Counted from the stretch's first letter, positions 44,601 to 57,362 are shown. The stretch is 64,000 nucleotides of DNA from Chrysoporthe austroafricana (GCA_001051155.2 JYIP02000001.1:434001-498000); one strand, 5' to 3'. Program-made: numbers and translations. The notes: generated from the letters alone by a model not told the origin.

Positions 44601-47225
44601 GATACTGTTGGAAGACGACCATGACGAAAACCTCGTTCGTTGGGCCTTGGTCAGCTGGCACGTCCCTCTTCTTAGTGCCTCAGCCTCTGGGGAAAATACG
44701 ATCCAGTGTTGTGGAATCCCTCTTGGTGGACAGAGGAAACTGGAGGGAAAGATAGACTGACTAACTGGGAGGGGGGTCTAAGCAAAAAGGCTAGGAGTGG
44801 GAGCAGCTGAAACGTCCGAACAAGGCATCGAGCTATGACCCTAGCAAGTATTGGTGATTGGTCAGGTTCTAGACGTACATAGCCGCTGTGCATTGCATCG
44901 CAAGTGCTGAAGGAAGATGTCCCGCCGTGCAGCTTGATCCCTGTTGCCCCATCCGACGATAAGATTTAGAGGTACTTCTCGAGGCTGCAGGGACCGTTGG
45001 AGGCCCGGCGCTCCTAGAGTCAAGCCGGAACGCGCAGACTCGCGGACGCAATCCCGTACCTGCGGACCTGGCGCGACGCAGGCACGAGATGAGTTGATGA
45101 AACTCGCTGGTCAGGTGTGATTGTCGATTTCCAACGGGGAAATAGTTTACCCCTCCTCGTAACTCTCAAGCTGGACCGGAATGGGAGCCCTGCTCCGGCG
45201 ACGGGGAGGGGGGACCCATCTACCTCGCATCGCTCTGGGGCCGAGATCCCTTGCACCCTGTGAGTGCGGTAGAAGCGTAACATGGTAAGGCCTGCATGAC
45301 GCCAAGGGCCTCTTGCTCGCTTCCGAGAAGGGTCTTGCCGAAGGCTGACAGTCGGTATGATAGTGTGATACCGAACAGATTAGCTGAGCTGCTTCGGGGA
45401 GGTCATGGATCGTGGCCCGATTATATTGGAGGAGAGGGTGGGAGTGCTTCTCGAGTCGGTAGTGACGGTGGGCGCGAATCCGAGCCAGCAGGCTCTGAGC
45501 TTTGTTGACTTTCGACGATTCGGAGTTAAGGCATTGGCATTGGAATTGGTTATTGCTGGCGCCGCGGTTCTTGACCCTGGAGTTGCGCGCGCGAAGCAAA
45601 GCTCCGGGAGTCCGACAGAAAGTTTGTGGAGCCCCGTCGTATTGTCAACCAGGTCGGCCACCGTATGTAATGTACTTGTGGCCTAGCGAACCATCCCCAC
45701 TATACATCACAGGCGTCAACCTGACTGCGCACGGCATTGAGCAAGCTCCCCAGTCGCAATACGCGAGTGATAGACTGAATGCTCCTGTCTGCTCCGCCTT
45801 GAGGGGCCAGGCCACGCTCATGCAGCTTTCTCTAGCGGCAAACACCGGAAGATCTGCAGCAGGCCTAGGGTGAGAACTTGACCCCCCTTTGAATAGGCAT
45901 GACTCTGATGACTTCAATCTCGCGATTGTCACGGCGGGTTGGTGTGTTAATTGTGTACAAGGCTATGCCATGCATGAGGTGGAAGATTGAGGCTCAAATC
46001 CACAGCACACGAGAAGCAACCTGCAGGGCCACGCACCTTGAGGGGGTACGGATAGGTGCGTTGCTCCTCCATGCAAGGAGCTCGATATGCCGGTGCGCAG
46101 CTAGTCTCGAGCTACTTATAACGCCACGCTCAACGTCGTCCGGGGCCAGGACGCGGCGAGCAAATCCGGCCCCCTCAATTACTAGTAGTGCCGGTTTGAT
46201 CGGTGCTGGAATTTCTGGATATTTTCGAAATCCGTCATTGCCCCCCGGCAGCGCCGCGTGGATCCCGCATCCGAGGAAATTCAGGTACACATGCTGTGTA
46301 GTACATGTGACAAGAGAACCAGATATCCATAAACATGGGATACCACGGTCGTTATTTGGTGTCAAGCAGCATAGGAACCATGTCCCGCACTGCGGGCATT
46401 GCGGTTTGCTATTTCAAACTCGAAAGACGAGGGCCAAAGATTCCGAGTCAGATCGCCGGCAGATTTGCTCGACTGTCGTTGCCGAGTGGGGATTGAGCCC
46501 TGGGATGCTTTGTGACTCCCTCGCCCAGATCCGTCTCCACTAGCGATCACCGAGACTTCTACCTAATAGCTCAAGGCCCACCGAGCAGCCTCAGCGAAGC
46601 GCTACGCAAAACTCGGGACGTCTAGGGCACGAATGTATTTGGTTCTGGTAGGGGGTAGGTGTGTCACCGCGAAGCGACAAAAAGAACTCACAAGCTTCGG
46701 GGTTTATAGCCACTGTCATACCATGTAGGCCCACCAATGAGCAGGCGGGTCTCCGTGATAGATCATTGCCCGAGACGCCCGTACGCTGGATTCCAAACTG
46801 TGAACGAGATAGCCGGCATGGACTTAAATTGTGATGGCCGCAGCTTGGAGCTTGTGCCCAGGACTTTGATCAACGGCTGGCTCTGTTTGCCCATCACTGC
46901 TACTCAGGAGGTGGCTTGTTTGAGGGTGACTCTGTGGGTTCGCAGTCCGCGTGGACCGCGCCGCCGGCCCGGCCTTCTGCGAACCGACAGGCTGCCACGC
47001 TTTAAAGCCTTGTCCGCCTTCGAGGAAAGTTTTCTGACAGCACTATCACCTCGTCACTTTTGAGGAAAGTCTGTCCGGGGGATCCATCATTAGGTGAACG
47101 AAAGAGGAAAAAATTTAAGTTCTAGAATTCGTCGTCGTGGTCTTGAAGAGATAAGCCAGGAACGGCGCATTCCGCTGCGTTATAATTTGCTTTCTTGGTA
47201 GTCCGGCCACCGCCTGATGAGGATG

Positions 47226-48296
47226 TCATGCTGGTGGCGCAGAGCCTAGTCGCCATCCTTGCGCGTGGAGGCAACGGGGCTTGATACGTACACCCCACTG
47301 CTGGGCTGTTCCGTATTGGTCGTGGCTCACAACGCTGAACAAGAGTCGCGGCAGGGTGTCCCCGTCGTAGGCTTCGTTTATTGTGAGCGACTGAGAGATT
47401 GGCTGGTCGGAAATGTGAGAGTGTCTATCATCAGATGATAGGTGCCGTCGTCCGTGCGGGTGCTGATGACCATCAACTTTATACACCTGCATGACTTGCT
47501 TCCCAAACGCATGTTTGTCGGCGGGCCATACTGGCAGGCTTGGCCCGGGCCATCTTGCTGCACTGCACTGCGGCTCTTCCCAAGGCTGCAGAAGCCAATG
47601 CACTGCAGAAAGGACCCGGGCCAGGAACGGGATTGCCCCTGCAAAGTCGATGTGGATACAGGCAGCGCAACGCCTGAAATCTCGCATCTGGATTCCGGGC
47701 GCGGTTCTTTCGCACGGGATCCTCAGCTGCAGCCTGGAGTGCCGCTGGTATGAACTAGCCAGGCGTGAACAGGTCAGAATGCCCCCGCGGAGGAGATCAT
47801 CGGCGACCCCAAGGCGTGGCCAGCTGTACAGCAGGCAAGAGGCCCCCCATGCCAAGGTGCGCATATACCGGAGGACAGACTTTGCTCCGTTACATCGCGC
47901 CGGAAAGGGGGAGATCCTGCGAGCGAAAGAGCATCGGGTCGTGGCAATAAGCGAAAGCCTAATTGTTGAGGCCGCGATCAAGGTTCTACTGGCGTACAGT
48001 AGTAGACTGAAGCTTCCGGCCGAACTGGGCCATTCTGGATGCCAATCGACAACGACTGCTTGGCGATGCATGTACAGATCGACGTCCATGTGCCAGGCAG
48101 CTCCCAACCCGCTGCGCCACCATACTATGGTAGTAGTATGGTAAGGTGATCCGGAGGATTCTGTGCATATGCCAAAGTGACACGGGCCGTATCGCATCGC
48201 CACGCTGTAGGCCCTGCAAATGGAACCAGGAGGCGCCCATGTCTGTCTGCGCTGCTGACTGCACGTAGCAGCAAGGCGCTGTGTTGCACGACACAT
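47226..48296 (-). other. 356-codon open frame in the desert, doubtful
   Basis: An ATG at 48296 opens 356 codons to 47226, and the opposite strand is open over 47491-48144. The translation is rich in Cys, Trp, His and Arg and has no domain, signal or repeat that I know, which argues against coding. Its length is nevertheless unusual for chance at this base composition. I list it as an open frame, not a gene. Confidence 0.2.
48119..48142. repeat. 9-bp hairpin ACCATACTA/TAGTATGGT
   Basis: The arms 48119-48127 and 48134-48142 are perfect inverse copies around TGGTAG. It lies within the doubtful open frame. Confidence 0.65.
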
Positions 48297-51200
48297 CCGC
48301 CAGGGTCTGCTTCTGCATCAAACGCTGCATTGCAGGGGGATGGTGCAGATGGGCAAGATGGGCTCGCTGGCGCTCCAGCGTAGTTCAGTCGAAGTCACAT
48401 GTTGAAAGACAGTGAAAGTTGGAATTTCCCAGGAGGTATGAAGTACGCACGCACAGCATGTTGCTGAGCTGTCTACGACTAGGACGAGATGACTAAGCCT
48501 ACTAGGCAGCCTAACCTCCGAAGACTCTAGGTCGTGGGCTTCAACTAGCCCTCCAGAACAATGAAAACCCTCCGGCGAAGCAGTGCCTACTGCACCTCAC
48601 CTTCAACCTGATGTTCGCCACGGCCATTTAAGTTTGTGGACAGCCGATCTGGCCGACTGCAATGCGACTGCGTCGCAATACGACCGGCTCCAGCTTCACC
48701 ATCCTCGCCCCTCCATCCTCGTGTTGCTTCTTCCTGCGGCAACCCTCCACGTGCCCTCCTGCACTGGGCACGGTTCGGCCTAGCCAGTGGGCGGTTCGCT
48801 GAGGTCGAAGATGCCACTGCAAGCCACTCTGCCACAGCTTGCTGGCCAAGGGCCCTGGCCAGCTGACGTTGACGTCTTTCCACTGATGGGGTTATCGGAC
48901 AGCCTGCCCTGGTGCCTGGATGCCTGGCTGCATGTGACGCCCGCATCTCCCCACGCTGCCACTCCTGCACCTGTGGCCCAGGCCCAGGCTGGGACTTGAT
49001 CAGCAGTGATTGTCGGGACCGCGTCTGCCCTTGTTGGACTTGCAGGGCCGCACATTAGTTAGCAGGCACCAGGGTATGCCGGCAGCGCATGCGGGCTCGT
49101 CCGCCATTGCGTCCTGCTTGCTGAAGAACAAGAGGCGGCCAGAGCTTCTTGCAGCAGCATTGCATCCCCCACTGCATCCACACAGCATTGTCTGTGGGTA
49201 ACGCGTCTATCGATAACGCAGCCATCTCGCCTCTCCAAACAGCTTGTGGGTCAGCATGGGCTCTCGACATCGCCGAGAAACGGATCCGAACCGGGTTTGC
49301 GGGTCGTTCACCCACACAGCACCCGTCGCTGCCTCGCTGCACCAGGGCGGGCAGGCGGGTCATCTCGCGTCTCGCTTCTATGCAAGATGAGGGGAGCTCT
49401 CGTCGGGTGACGTGACCCGTCCCGGCTCTTGACTCTCTCTCCCAGACTGTCATTGTGATTTTCTGACAAGCCTCCGGGCACGCAGGGTTGGCAGGATCCC
49501 TTCCCACATCGACTCCTCAACACTCGTATTCTAGTTGTATCAATCTCTCGCTGAGACAGGAGCCAGGACCCGTCGACCTTCGCGATAGGGATACGTGCGG
49601 CGCCGAGGACAAAAGAAGAAGGGTGGTCAAATCCCACCACATCTCTGACACTCGGGATTGACAAGGATGTCTCGCCCGCGAAGAACCCACAGGGAGCGTG
49701 CCGCACCCCAGCCAACGACGCCCGCACTCTACAGAGGGCATTCCGTTATCTATCGTGGCTGGAGAACCTCTTTGGCGCTGTATGGAAATTGAGTCTCAGA
49801 GGCTGGCTCGGGTCCTTTGCAGCCATACATGTCAAGCCCACTGCTTCGTCACCAATTCTTCGAGGACGGGCAGGGCTGACGTGAAGCTACTGTGTGGCTT
49901 CCAACAAGCTCTCGGGAGGAGCAACGCATGCAGCTGTGAGAGAGCTGGCGCGCGGATACAGGGATCAAGCAAACAATGGAAAGTACGGGGTACGGGAGTA
50001 CTTACCTCTGACGAGACCCAGCCCCCTGCCCTTGAATGTTCAGGGGTATCACAGGCGAGCGCGCGCCGGGGACGAATTGCAACAGTGCAGGGGACGGGGG
50101 CACGGGATACGATGGAGGCAGCACTCCCACCTGGTCCGTCGCCACCTCAGCCTGGGAGGGGCCCTCCCCGGTACATAGTATCTTGTCAGAGCCTTGTCTA
50201 TGCTCGCCGACTCGCCGAAGTCTCCCACATGACTTCGACAATCGCTCGATGAGCGTGCTAGAGTTGATGGCGCGGTGGCCAGGACCCAAGGTCCGAATTC
50301 TGGGAGACACCAGCTAGAATCAACATGTGTGGTGGTGCGGCCAGCCTGACAGCCAGCAGGACGCCCTCGAATCCTCAATGGCTTTCATTGGGCGGATGTC
50401 GGCCTCCCGGTCCCGCTGAACAATCGAAGGCTACCCTGGTTTCCCAATCGCGCTGCGCTGGCAGGCTGGATATTCACCAACGAGGATTTGATTGTGTGAC
50501 GGCCAATTCAGGCGGCCAGCGGCGACATCCAGCAAGGATGGTCAGACGGTGTATCTTCGATCGGTTCTTCACTTGCCCCCCCGGGCTGCTATGAATTTTG
50601 TGATTGGCAGATAAAAGTACAGCCAGGGCCACCAGGATGAAGTGTCCCTTCCCTTCCAAGACTGCTGGAAAGTAATCGCGGCACAGTTATGTACCGTGTA
50701 CCATACTGTGTTTGTGCAGCGCAGAGGTCGAGACCGAAAGATAGCATAATACCTCGACTTCGCCCGGGCCGGGCTTCGAGGGATGTGGCTGACGAATGAC
50801 GACGGCTGCACCCTGAGAAGTGGAGGGCCATCAGGAGAGCTTATGGTAATGAAGGTTATCACGCAGCATACCCAGGCCTGCGCGGGGCGAGGTGTCCCAT
50901 TGAAGAATGGGCCCTCATCCTGCCGAGCGCCAGATTGATGGCCATTTCTGCATGCAAGAAAGATGGCGGGGCGGGGAGAGCCGCAACTTGCCGGCACCTG
51001 GACTGACTCTTCGTCAGGACGACCTTGGTCTGTATGAGACGGGGGGGGGGGGCTGAGACCCGTCAGCAAGAGACCAGAAGGGAATGCCAGCACAATTCTT
51101 CAACAGGGCCTCCGATGTCTCCTCGGCCGGAGGGTCTCTGCAAGCCTTCGCGCCGACGACAGAAGTACATCCATCCCATGGTACACAGTAATTCGAGCCG

Positions 51201-52381
51201 AGTAGGGAGACGCTTGAAAAGGGGGGATCGCCCGAGCATGGAGCGTCCTGTGGCCGCCGTGTCGCTACAGTAGCCGTGCCCGCGGTTAGATGAACCCTAA
51301 TGCTGGGCTGAGGCTCGGAAACCTGACTCTTCCTGGGGCGTTTCTCTACATTCCAACTCCTTACTTACCGCGGAGCCGGGAATAGCAGATTTTACTAGCA
51401 AAGGACGGCCGAGCACTAGCGGGATTTTGGTCTACCCTACCATGGTGATACGTGTATCCTCAACGGTGGCGGTGTGAGAACGGAACCAGAGCAAGCACGG
51501 GGATCTCTCTGCTCGCCACGGATCGAGTCAGCCAGCCCAGCCCCCTTCTTACGCCATCTTCTCTTGGGGCGGAAGGACTCATGATCTCGAGTCCGGACGG
51601 GACACACGACAACAACGAGATGAAAGATCGAGCCACCGCGACAGCAACGGTGACATTCACAATCGAGCCGCCGTCGAGTCCACAACGGCTGGCGGGTGGA
51701 CACAGTGACGGATCAGGTGCATTTCGCACTTTACCGGGTCCATGGATGTGATGTGGCCGAGCCTGGGCCCCTCATCCTGGCAACAGAGGACCTGCTGGGT
51801 GGAGCCCTCCCGATCCCTCCCATCTTCTACTACGGTATCACTAAACCGTACATGGTACGGAGTACTACTACGCCTGTACAGTACGGAGTATGGACTTCCC
51901 CCCTCCAAGACATCCTTGTCGATCCACTCTGGATCAAAAAGTCTCTCACCCCTCACCAATGGAGTGTAACCTTGTAAACTCACACCCCCTCTCCTTGGTG
52001 CGATCGTGAGGCCTCAAGGCTTCTCTGCTCCCAGCGCCTCTGTTCTGACCTGGACCGACAGGGGCAGCGAGATCGAGGCACACGAGGACGCCGCCATACA
52101 TGGAGCGCTCAGGGCGGTCCAGCATGTGTGGCCAGCACGAGATCTAGCACCAGCAGATCACCAGCGAGAGTCCGGTGGTGGGGGAGGGGGGGATCTATGA
52201 GGGCTGATGTACCTTCGGCAGGTGAATGCGAGCGCGGGTACACCCCCAGCCTTCTCCCAGTTTTTTTTTGTGCATACCCGAGCCTGCTCTGCCTGCGCGA
52301 ACGGGCGAACGATCCCCGACCCAGGATCCATCGCCGTGCCGCTACTGGAGAGTGAGCACTACGTGACTGTCTGCTCCCGCC

Positions 52382-52440
52382 TTCTCGTCCTCGTCCTCGT
52401 CCTCGTCCTTGTCCTTGTCCTCGCCCTCGCCCTTCGTCCC
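52382..52440. repeat. (TCCTCG)n imperfect hexamer repeat
   Basis: Runs of TCCTCG and TCCTTG units create artificial Arg/Gly or Leu/Val frames on both strands. No gene is implied. Confidence 0.75.
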
Positions 52441-53007
52441 TGTCGCCCACGATCAGCCCTCGAGCTGCCACTAAACCCTGATCACCCGTCGACGATCGAC
52501 CCGTACGGAGCAGCAAAGATGGGCGCAGCATGCCAGAGGCGGGCATGCAAGTATCTGTACCGCAAGTAGTACGCCTGCTATCTGGCACGCCCCCCGCGGG
52601 GTGCCGCAGCGGTTTATCAGGCAGGCTGGGTTTGGCCAGGGACCTAACCCAACGCCTTCTTGGCCCCACCCCACCAGAATCCTTGTCTCGCCCCCAGTCG
52701 CCAGTGGTCTCGCTCGGCGCCAGTGGACGAGACCCACCAGACGGCCCCGGTGTGTCAGTGCGCCCCAGCTCAGTGGAGTGCGAGTTCGAACCTTGGTTGA
52801 AAACCCGAACATACGAGCGGGTCCTCTTCCCTTCCGTTTGGTCGTCTGGCCCTGCTGGCCTGGCCCGGCGAGGCATGAGGCAGACAACACACTGGCCACC
52901 TCACAGATCACAGCCTGGCCCCTGGAGCCCTCCCGTGTGGTACTTACGGGCTGGGCATGGTACTCAGTAGGCCGTCTGCGCGCGCTGATGCCGCACTGGC
53001 AGGCCCG

Positions 53008-53048
53008 GCTCCAGCTCCAGCTCCAGCTCCAGCTCCGACTCCAGCTCC
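53008..53048. repeat. (GCTCCA)n hexamer repeat
   Basis: About six near-perfect GCTCCA units, with one GCTCCG-A variant at the end. Confidence 0.75.
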
Positions 53049-53752
53049 CTCCCCCAGCGCGGAGCAGCAGGTGCCACATCGCTGTCTCTAGCACCCGTTT
53101 CCTCTCCCCATCCTCTGCCGCGCTCCAGCACTCGTGTCCCTCCTGATCCCTACCCCCTCTGTCATCCTTGCCAGGGTACCGCCAGGTGGGACCGTGACCC
53201 CTGCCTCCCCTCGCATCCACCGCCGTACGGTACTGTACACGATAGCATGGACTACAGACCGTCGTTTGCGGATGGCCTCCCCTTCGCCTGCTGTGGTTCT
53301 CGTGCCGCCTACCGGGCAGCCAGACGAGAGCTGGAGGGCCTGAGGGCGGCGAGGACCCGGGGGGGGAGAGGGCCTGGGAGGGAGGCATAGGGGCCGGGAA
53401 GGGGAGGGGAGAGGGAGGAGAGAGAGTAACAACACATGTGGCCGAAGGATTTGTATCAATCCTTGTCACCTCAAACTCACGTCTCCGGGGGTGGGCTTTG
53501 AGACTTACCCGTTTTCAAGGTTGGAAGCGATTAAATCATTTCGCAAACCCCCCCGACCTGTAGCGTTACCACCCAGGCACTGTCGTAGGCACCGTAGGCA
53601 TCTACACGGGCCCTGTACCGTACCGGCCGTGGTGTTGGCCCTTCTGATCTCTCCCTCCTCCTTCACTCAATCCACCCTCACTCCTCACTCCTCACCCTTC
53701 CTGGTTCCTGCTCATGCTCATCCTTACCACAGTACGTGGAGATCCGTACCTC

Positions 53753-53772
53753 ATACCCACACCCACACCCAC

Positions 53773-53812
<40 letters not shown>
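53753..53812. repeat. (ACCCAC)n/(ACCCAT)n repeat
   Basis: About four ACCCAC units are followed by about six ACCCAT units. The unit differs from the fungal telomere repeat (CCCTAA). Confidence 0.8.
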
Positions 53813-54727
53813 TTCGCCCTGGCCCCATACCCTGGCTCGTCTGTGTGGCCCAGGTCGGATTGACCTTTGGGATGCTGGGTGGTTGGTACTCTGGTACTGA
53901 CTTACTGGCCTGACTGGGTCTACTCTGCTAGTCCTGGTTTCTCTGATCTACCTGGACCTGCCCACCCATCCCATCCATCCTCCTCGTCAACCTGGGCCTG
54001 ACCCGGACCGGACTTTTCCTCTTCACCACTGATCGCGCCGCCTCTTTTGACAATTGTCGTCTCTTCCTCCCCTCCTATCCTCCTCCCCTCTCCTTCTCTC
54101 CCTCCTCTTCCTGCTTCACCAGCCAGTCCCACCCTCAAGCTGCCACCGCGCATCACCAGTCGAGCGGGCCACCAGTCTCTGCAGGCTCTTGTGCGAGGAG
54201 AGACAAACCCGTCCGCGGAAAGGTGAGAACCGCATCCGCCCCCACCAGCCCATACCATCAGCTGGGAGACCACCACACACTGCCGGCACCAGCAAAGCAC
54301 CACAAGCACCATCAGCACCGCCGCCACCGAGCAAGCCAAGCCCCGGCTGCGCAGATAGACGGTTGCGAACCGCTTCTTGCTTGAGCTGCGCCGGTCCAAC
54401 TTCCCCCCTATCACCAAACGGCCGCGCGCCTGGCCTGTGTACCTGGTATACTAACGAATTCCGAACTCTGCAATAGAAATCGGCCCAATTCTAGATTTTC
54501 CCCGTGGTTGCGGCCTTCCAGGCGGTCCAAGACTAAAATTTCTAGTCCGGGGCACGGCTCTTTCACAGGCAACCTGCGCGGTAACATTCTACCTAGCAGG
54601 GAAAGGACCCTGCGAGCTCGCTCACCCTCGCCCCACGACATCCCGCGTTATCGCCAATATCGCCCCTGGGGGAGAACATCTCGGACTCTTCCGCTGCAAG
54701 CTTGAACCGCTGTGCCGGCACTCGTCA

Positions 54728-54748
54728 ATGACTGCAAAGTGCCAATGA
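54728..54748 (+). promoter_or_regulatory. uORF 1 before stuA (6 codons)
   Basis: The ATG at 54728 encodes MTAKCQ and ends with the TGA at 54746-54748. Its stop overlaps the start of the next uORF (ATGA overlap). It acts only if the stuA transcript begins upstream of here. Confidence 0.5.
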
Positions 54749-54759
54749 CTAGTTTTTGA
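54745..54759 (+). promoter_or_regulatory. uORF 2 before stuA (4 codons)
   Basis: It encodes MTSF and overlaps uORF 1 by 4 nt in another frame. Such start-stop overlaps allow re-initiation. Confidence 0.5.
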
Positions 54760-54776
54760 GCAGCAGCAGCATTTTT

Positions 54777-54950
54777 ATGTTACGACTGTCAAGACGCGCA
54801 CCTGGTCCAGCATCTTTGCGATTATCTCCTCCATCCCGCCCCCGCGCGCCCTTCACCACTCTGAACGCCTCCCCCAGGCCAATTGCGTCTCCTGGTGGCG
54901 TCGTGTCCCTCCTGGTGTCCATACAGCGTGGTCCCTCGTGCACAGGTTAA
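54777..54950 (+). promoter_or_regulatory. uORF 3 before stuA (57 codons)
   Basis: The ATG at 54777 opens a 57-codon Arg/Ser/Pro-rich frame ending TAA at 54950, 100 bp before the stuA start. It is in the stuA frame (54777 and 55051 differ by a number not divisible by 3: 274, so it is a different frame) and ends before it, so it would delay but not replace initiation at 55051. Confidence 0.45.
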
Positions 54951-55050
54951 AGCCGTGGCTCCTCTCCCCCCGCCGCAGCCAGACCTGTCGACACCTCGAG
55001 CTACCTGAGCGGTAGACTCCTGACCACCTCTGGTCAGCGCAATCGTTTTC

Positions 55051-57362
55051 ATGCTGAACGTCAGAGCCGTCGAGAAGCTGGATCTACCGTCGATCTCACA
55101 AGTGCCGACCCGGGGCCAATCTGACGTCTCGTATTATAACGCGCCGCGCCCGTTCGTGAGCGAGAGGCTGCCTTCCTTGCCTCCTGTCCACACCCAGCCC
55201 GCCTATTCTTCGAGTGCGGGCTCGCCCCCGGGTAGCTCTCTGGGGACCTCGATAAGCTCTCACACGGGGTCACAGTCATCGTACACCTCGGCTGCTCCTT
55301 CGCTCGGCGCGAAGACCCCCCCAACTCCCTCGTCCTCGGAGTACCCGTCCGTCCCAGGCCCCGTTACCGCCGCGGGACCCTACGAGTCGTATCCAGCGAT
55401 GAATCAGGCACCGCAAGATCCAAGCAGCATGTATTATCCACAGCAGCCGCACCTGTCAGGCTCAGCGCCGCCTCCGGTCACCTCGTCCATGGCGCACTAC
55501 CCTCCATCACAACCGCCGCTGCTCCAGCCCGGCCCAGCGCAATACTCGGCGCCTCCCCACCCTTACCCCCAGTACGGATACGCAAATGGCCTCACTTCTC
55601 CACCCGCGGCTCCCGTGTCCGGTGGCATGCCGCAGAATGTGCTTCCCCTCCCTGGGCAGCCGGGCATGCCGAACCAGTACAGTGGGTTTGATACCACTGG
55701 CCAGGTGGCTCCTCCGGGCATGAAGCCACGGGTGACGGCAACCCTGTGGGAGGATGAGGGCAGCCTCTGCTTCCAGGTGGAGGCCAGAGGGATCTGCGTA
55801 GCGCGTAGAGAAGGTACATAACCCCAGTCCTCCGCCGGCGAGGGAATACGGTACTGATTCAAGCCGCAGACAACCACATGATCAACGGTACTAAATTGCT
55901 CAACGTTGCGGGCATGACCCGAGGAAGGCGGGACGGCATCCTGAAGAGCGAGAAGGTCCGCCACGTGGTCAAGATCGGTCCAATGCACCTGAAAGGCGTC
56001 TGGTATGTTGAAGATCGAGTCCCGAAACCCACAAAGCCCCGCTGATTCTCACCTGTGGACAGGATTCCTTTCGAGAGGGCTCTGGACTTTGCCAACAAGG
56101 AAAAGATCACGGAGCTGCTCTACCCCCTGTTTGTGCACAACATCGGTGCGCTCCTCTACCACCCGACCAACCAGAACCGGACCACGCAGGTCATGCAGGC
56201 CGCGGAGCGCCGTAAGCAGGAGCAGCAGACGCAAATGCGGAACCCGCAGCCGCCGGCGCCTCTGCCCTCGCTGCAGCATCACCACCACTCCATGGGCCTC
56301 CCCGGCCCCCAGCCGCCACTGCCCTCCCACCGACCGTCGCTCGACCGCGCGCACACATTCCCTACCCCTCCCACGAGCGCCTCGAGCGTGATGGGCGGCA
56401 TGGGGGCTGACAACTACCAATGGCCACAACAGCAGGGGATCAATGGTTCTCAAGGTACCAATCCCATGTCCATTGACACCAATCTCAGCAACGCACGCTC
56501 AATGCCTGCTACTCCAGCCACCACGCCACCCGGCAGCAGCATCCAGAGCATGCCTGCCTACCCTCCGGCGACGCAGTCCTACGACGCGTCTCGGCCGCCG
56601 TACAACGCGCCGCCGCTGCAGTCGCCGTACCAGACGGCGAACACCAGCCCGCAAGACCGCCCGATCTACTCGCAGGGTAGCTACGTCAAGAGCGAGATGG
56701 GCCCACCCTCGAGCCGGCCGTCGATCTCCGGCCCCCCCGGCGAGCAAGACCAGAAGCCATCGAACGCCTACCAAAGCCAGGCCAACGAGCACGTGAGCCA
56801 GGGCGGTGCTGCTGATGACGAGGCCGACCATGAGCACGAGGCTGAGTACACGCACGACCGGGGCACCTACGACAGCAGCAACACGCAGTACAACTACAGC
56901 GCGCCCCAGCTCCCATCCCTGCAGCAGTCGGAGCACCCTCACCTCTCGCCCGAGATGGCGGGATCCGCGGCCCACCAGGGTGCTTCAGGCCGGTCGACAC
57001 CGCGCAGCGCGGCGCCGCCTCAAGCGTACTACCCGCCCTCGGGCTACAACACACCGCCTCGTGGCGCACCGCAGTCGAGCATGTACAACGTGGTCAACAA
57101 CGACCGAGGCCCGACGAACGGCAGCAACGGTAGCGATGTCTACGGGTCGCAGCCCGACATCAACAACACCATGCAGAACGGATACGCGCCTGCGCCATTG
57201 AGCGGCGGCCTGAAGCGCGGTCGGGACGATGAGGACGACCGGCCTCTGAGCGGCGGCCCCGCCGTGGACATGAAGCGACGGAAAACGCTAGCTCTCGACC
57301 CGAGCCCAGCGCAGGTCTACCAGCCTCCGTCCGCGACGACCGCTCCCACACGGCGTCGATGA
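55051..57362 (+). CDS. stuA: APSES transcription factor StuA/Asm-1, 731 aa
   Basis: Three exons (55051-55813, 55870-56002, 56063-57362) with 56- and 60-nt introns. The first splits the DNH codon and the second splits the W of LKGVWIPF. The APSES DNA-binding domain covers residues ~228-340: [53 protein letters not shown], then [16 protein letters not shown] and [15 protein letters not shown]. Gln/Pro/Ser-rich regions flank it. A basic nuclear signal (MKRRKT after [13 protein letters not shown]) sits near the C-terminus. StuA proteins control conidiophore and sexual development, and often effectors and secondary metabolism. The ATG at 55051 is the first in frame, and a further upstream coding exon cannot be excluded. 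The gene lies at the end of the 18-kb desert. Confidence 0.95.

Larger units (their letters stand above)
37018..55050. other. 18-kb gene desert between BRCT gene and stuA
   Basis: I find no gene with a credible start, splice joins and protein-like composition in 18,033 bp. Elsewhere in the window intergenic gaps are 0.15-3.5 kb. Base composition is balanced to GC-rich, without RIP-type AT drift, so this is not dead transposon DNA of the 301-8389 kind. It has scattered G/C runs (38936, 39532, 40985, 51042), hairpins, a repeated GTACGGAGTAC word and, in the last 3 kb, simple repeats. It separates two divergent genes, so it is upstream sequence for both. Confidence 0.75.

Noticed and set aside
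52780..52800. B-box-like GTTCGAA as a sign of a tRNA gene
   Set aside because: The flanking bases do not form a T-stem on either strand and no A box or acceptor stem is found.
52109..53469. Long minus frames (255 and 332 codons) near 52-53 kb
   Set aside because: Openness comes from the hexamer repeats, giving Arg/Gly/Ser-Trp tracts; there is no start or splice support.
53753..53812. Possible interstitial telomere repeat
   Set aside because: The units are ACCCAC/ACCCAT, not CCCTAA; it is an ordinary microsatellite.
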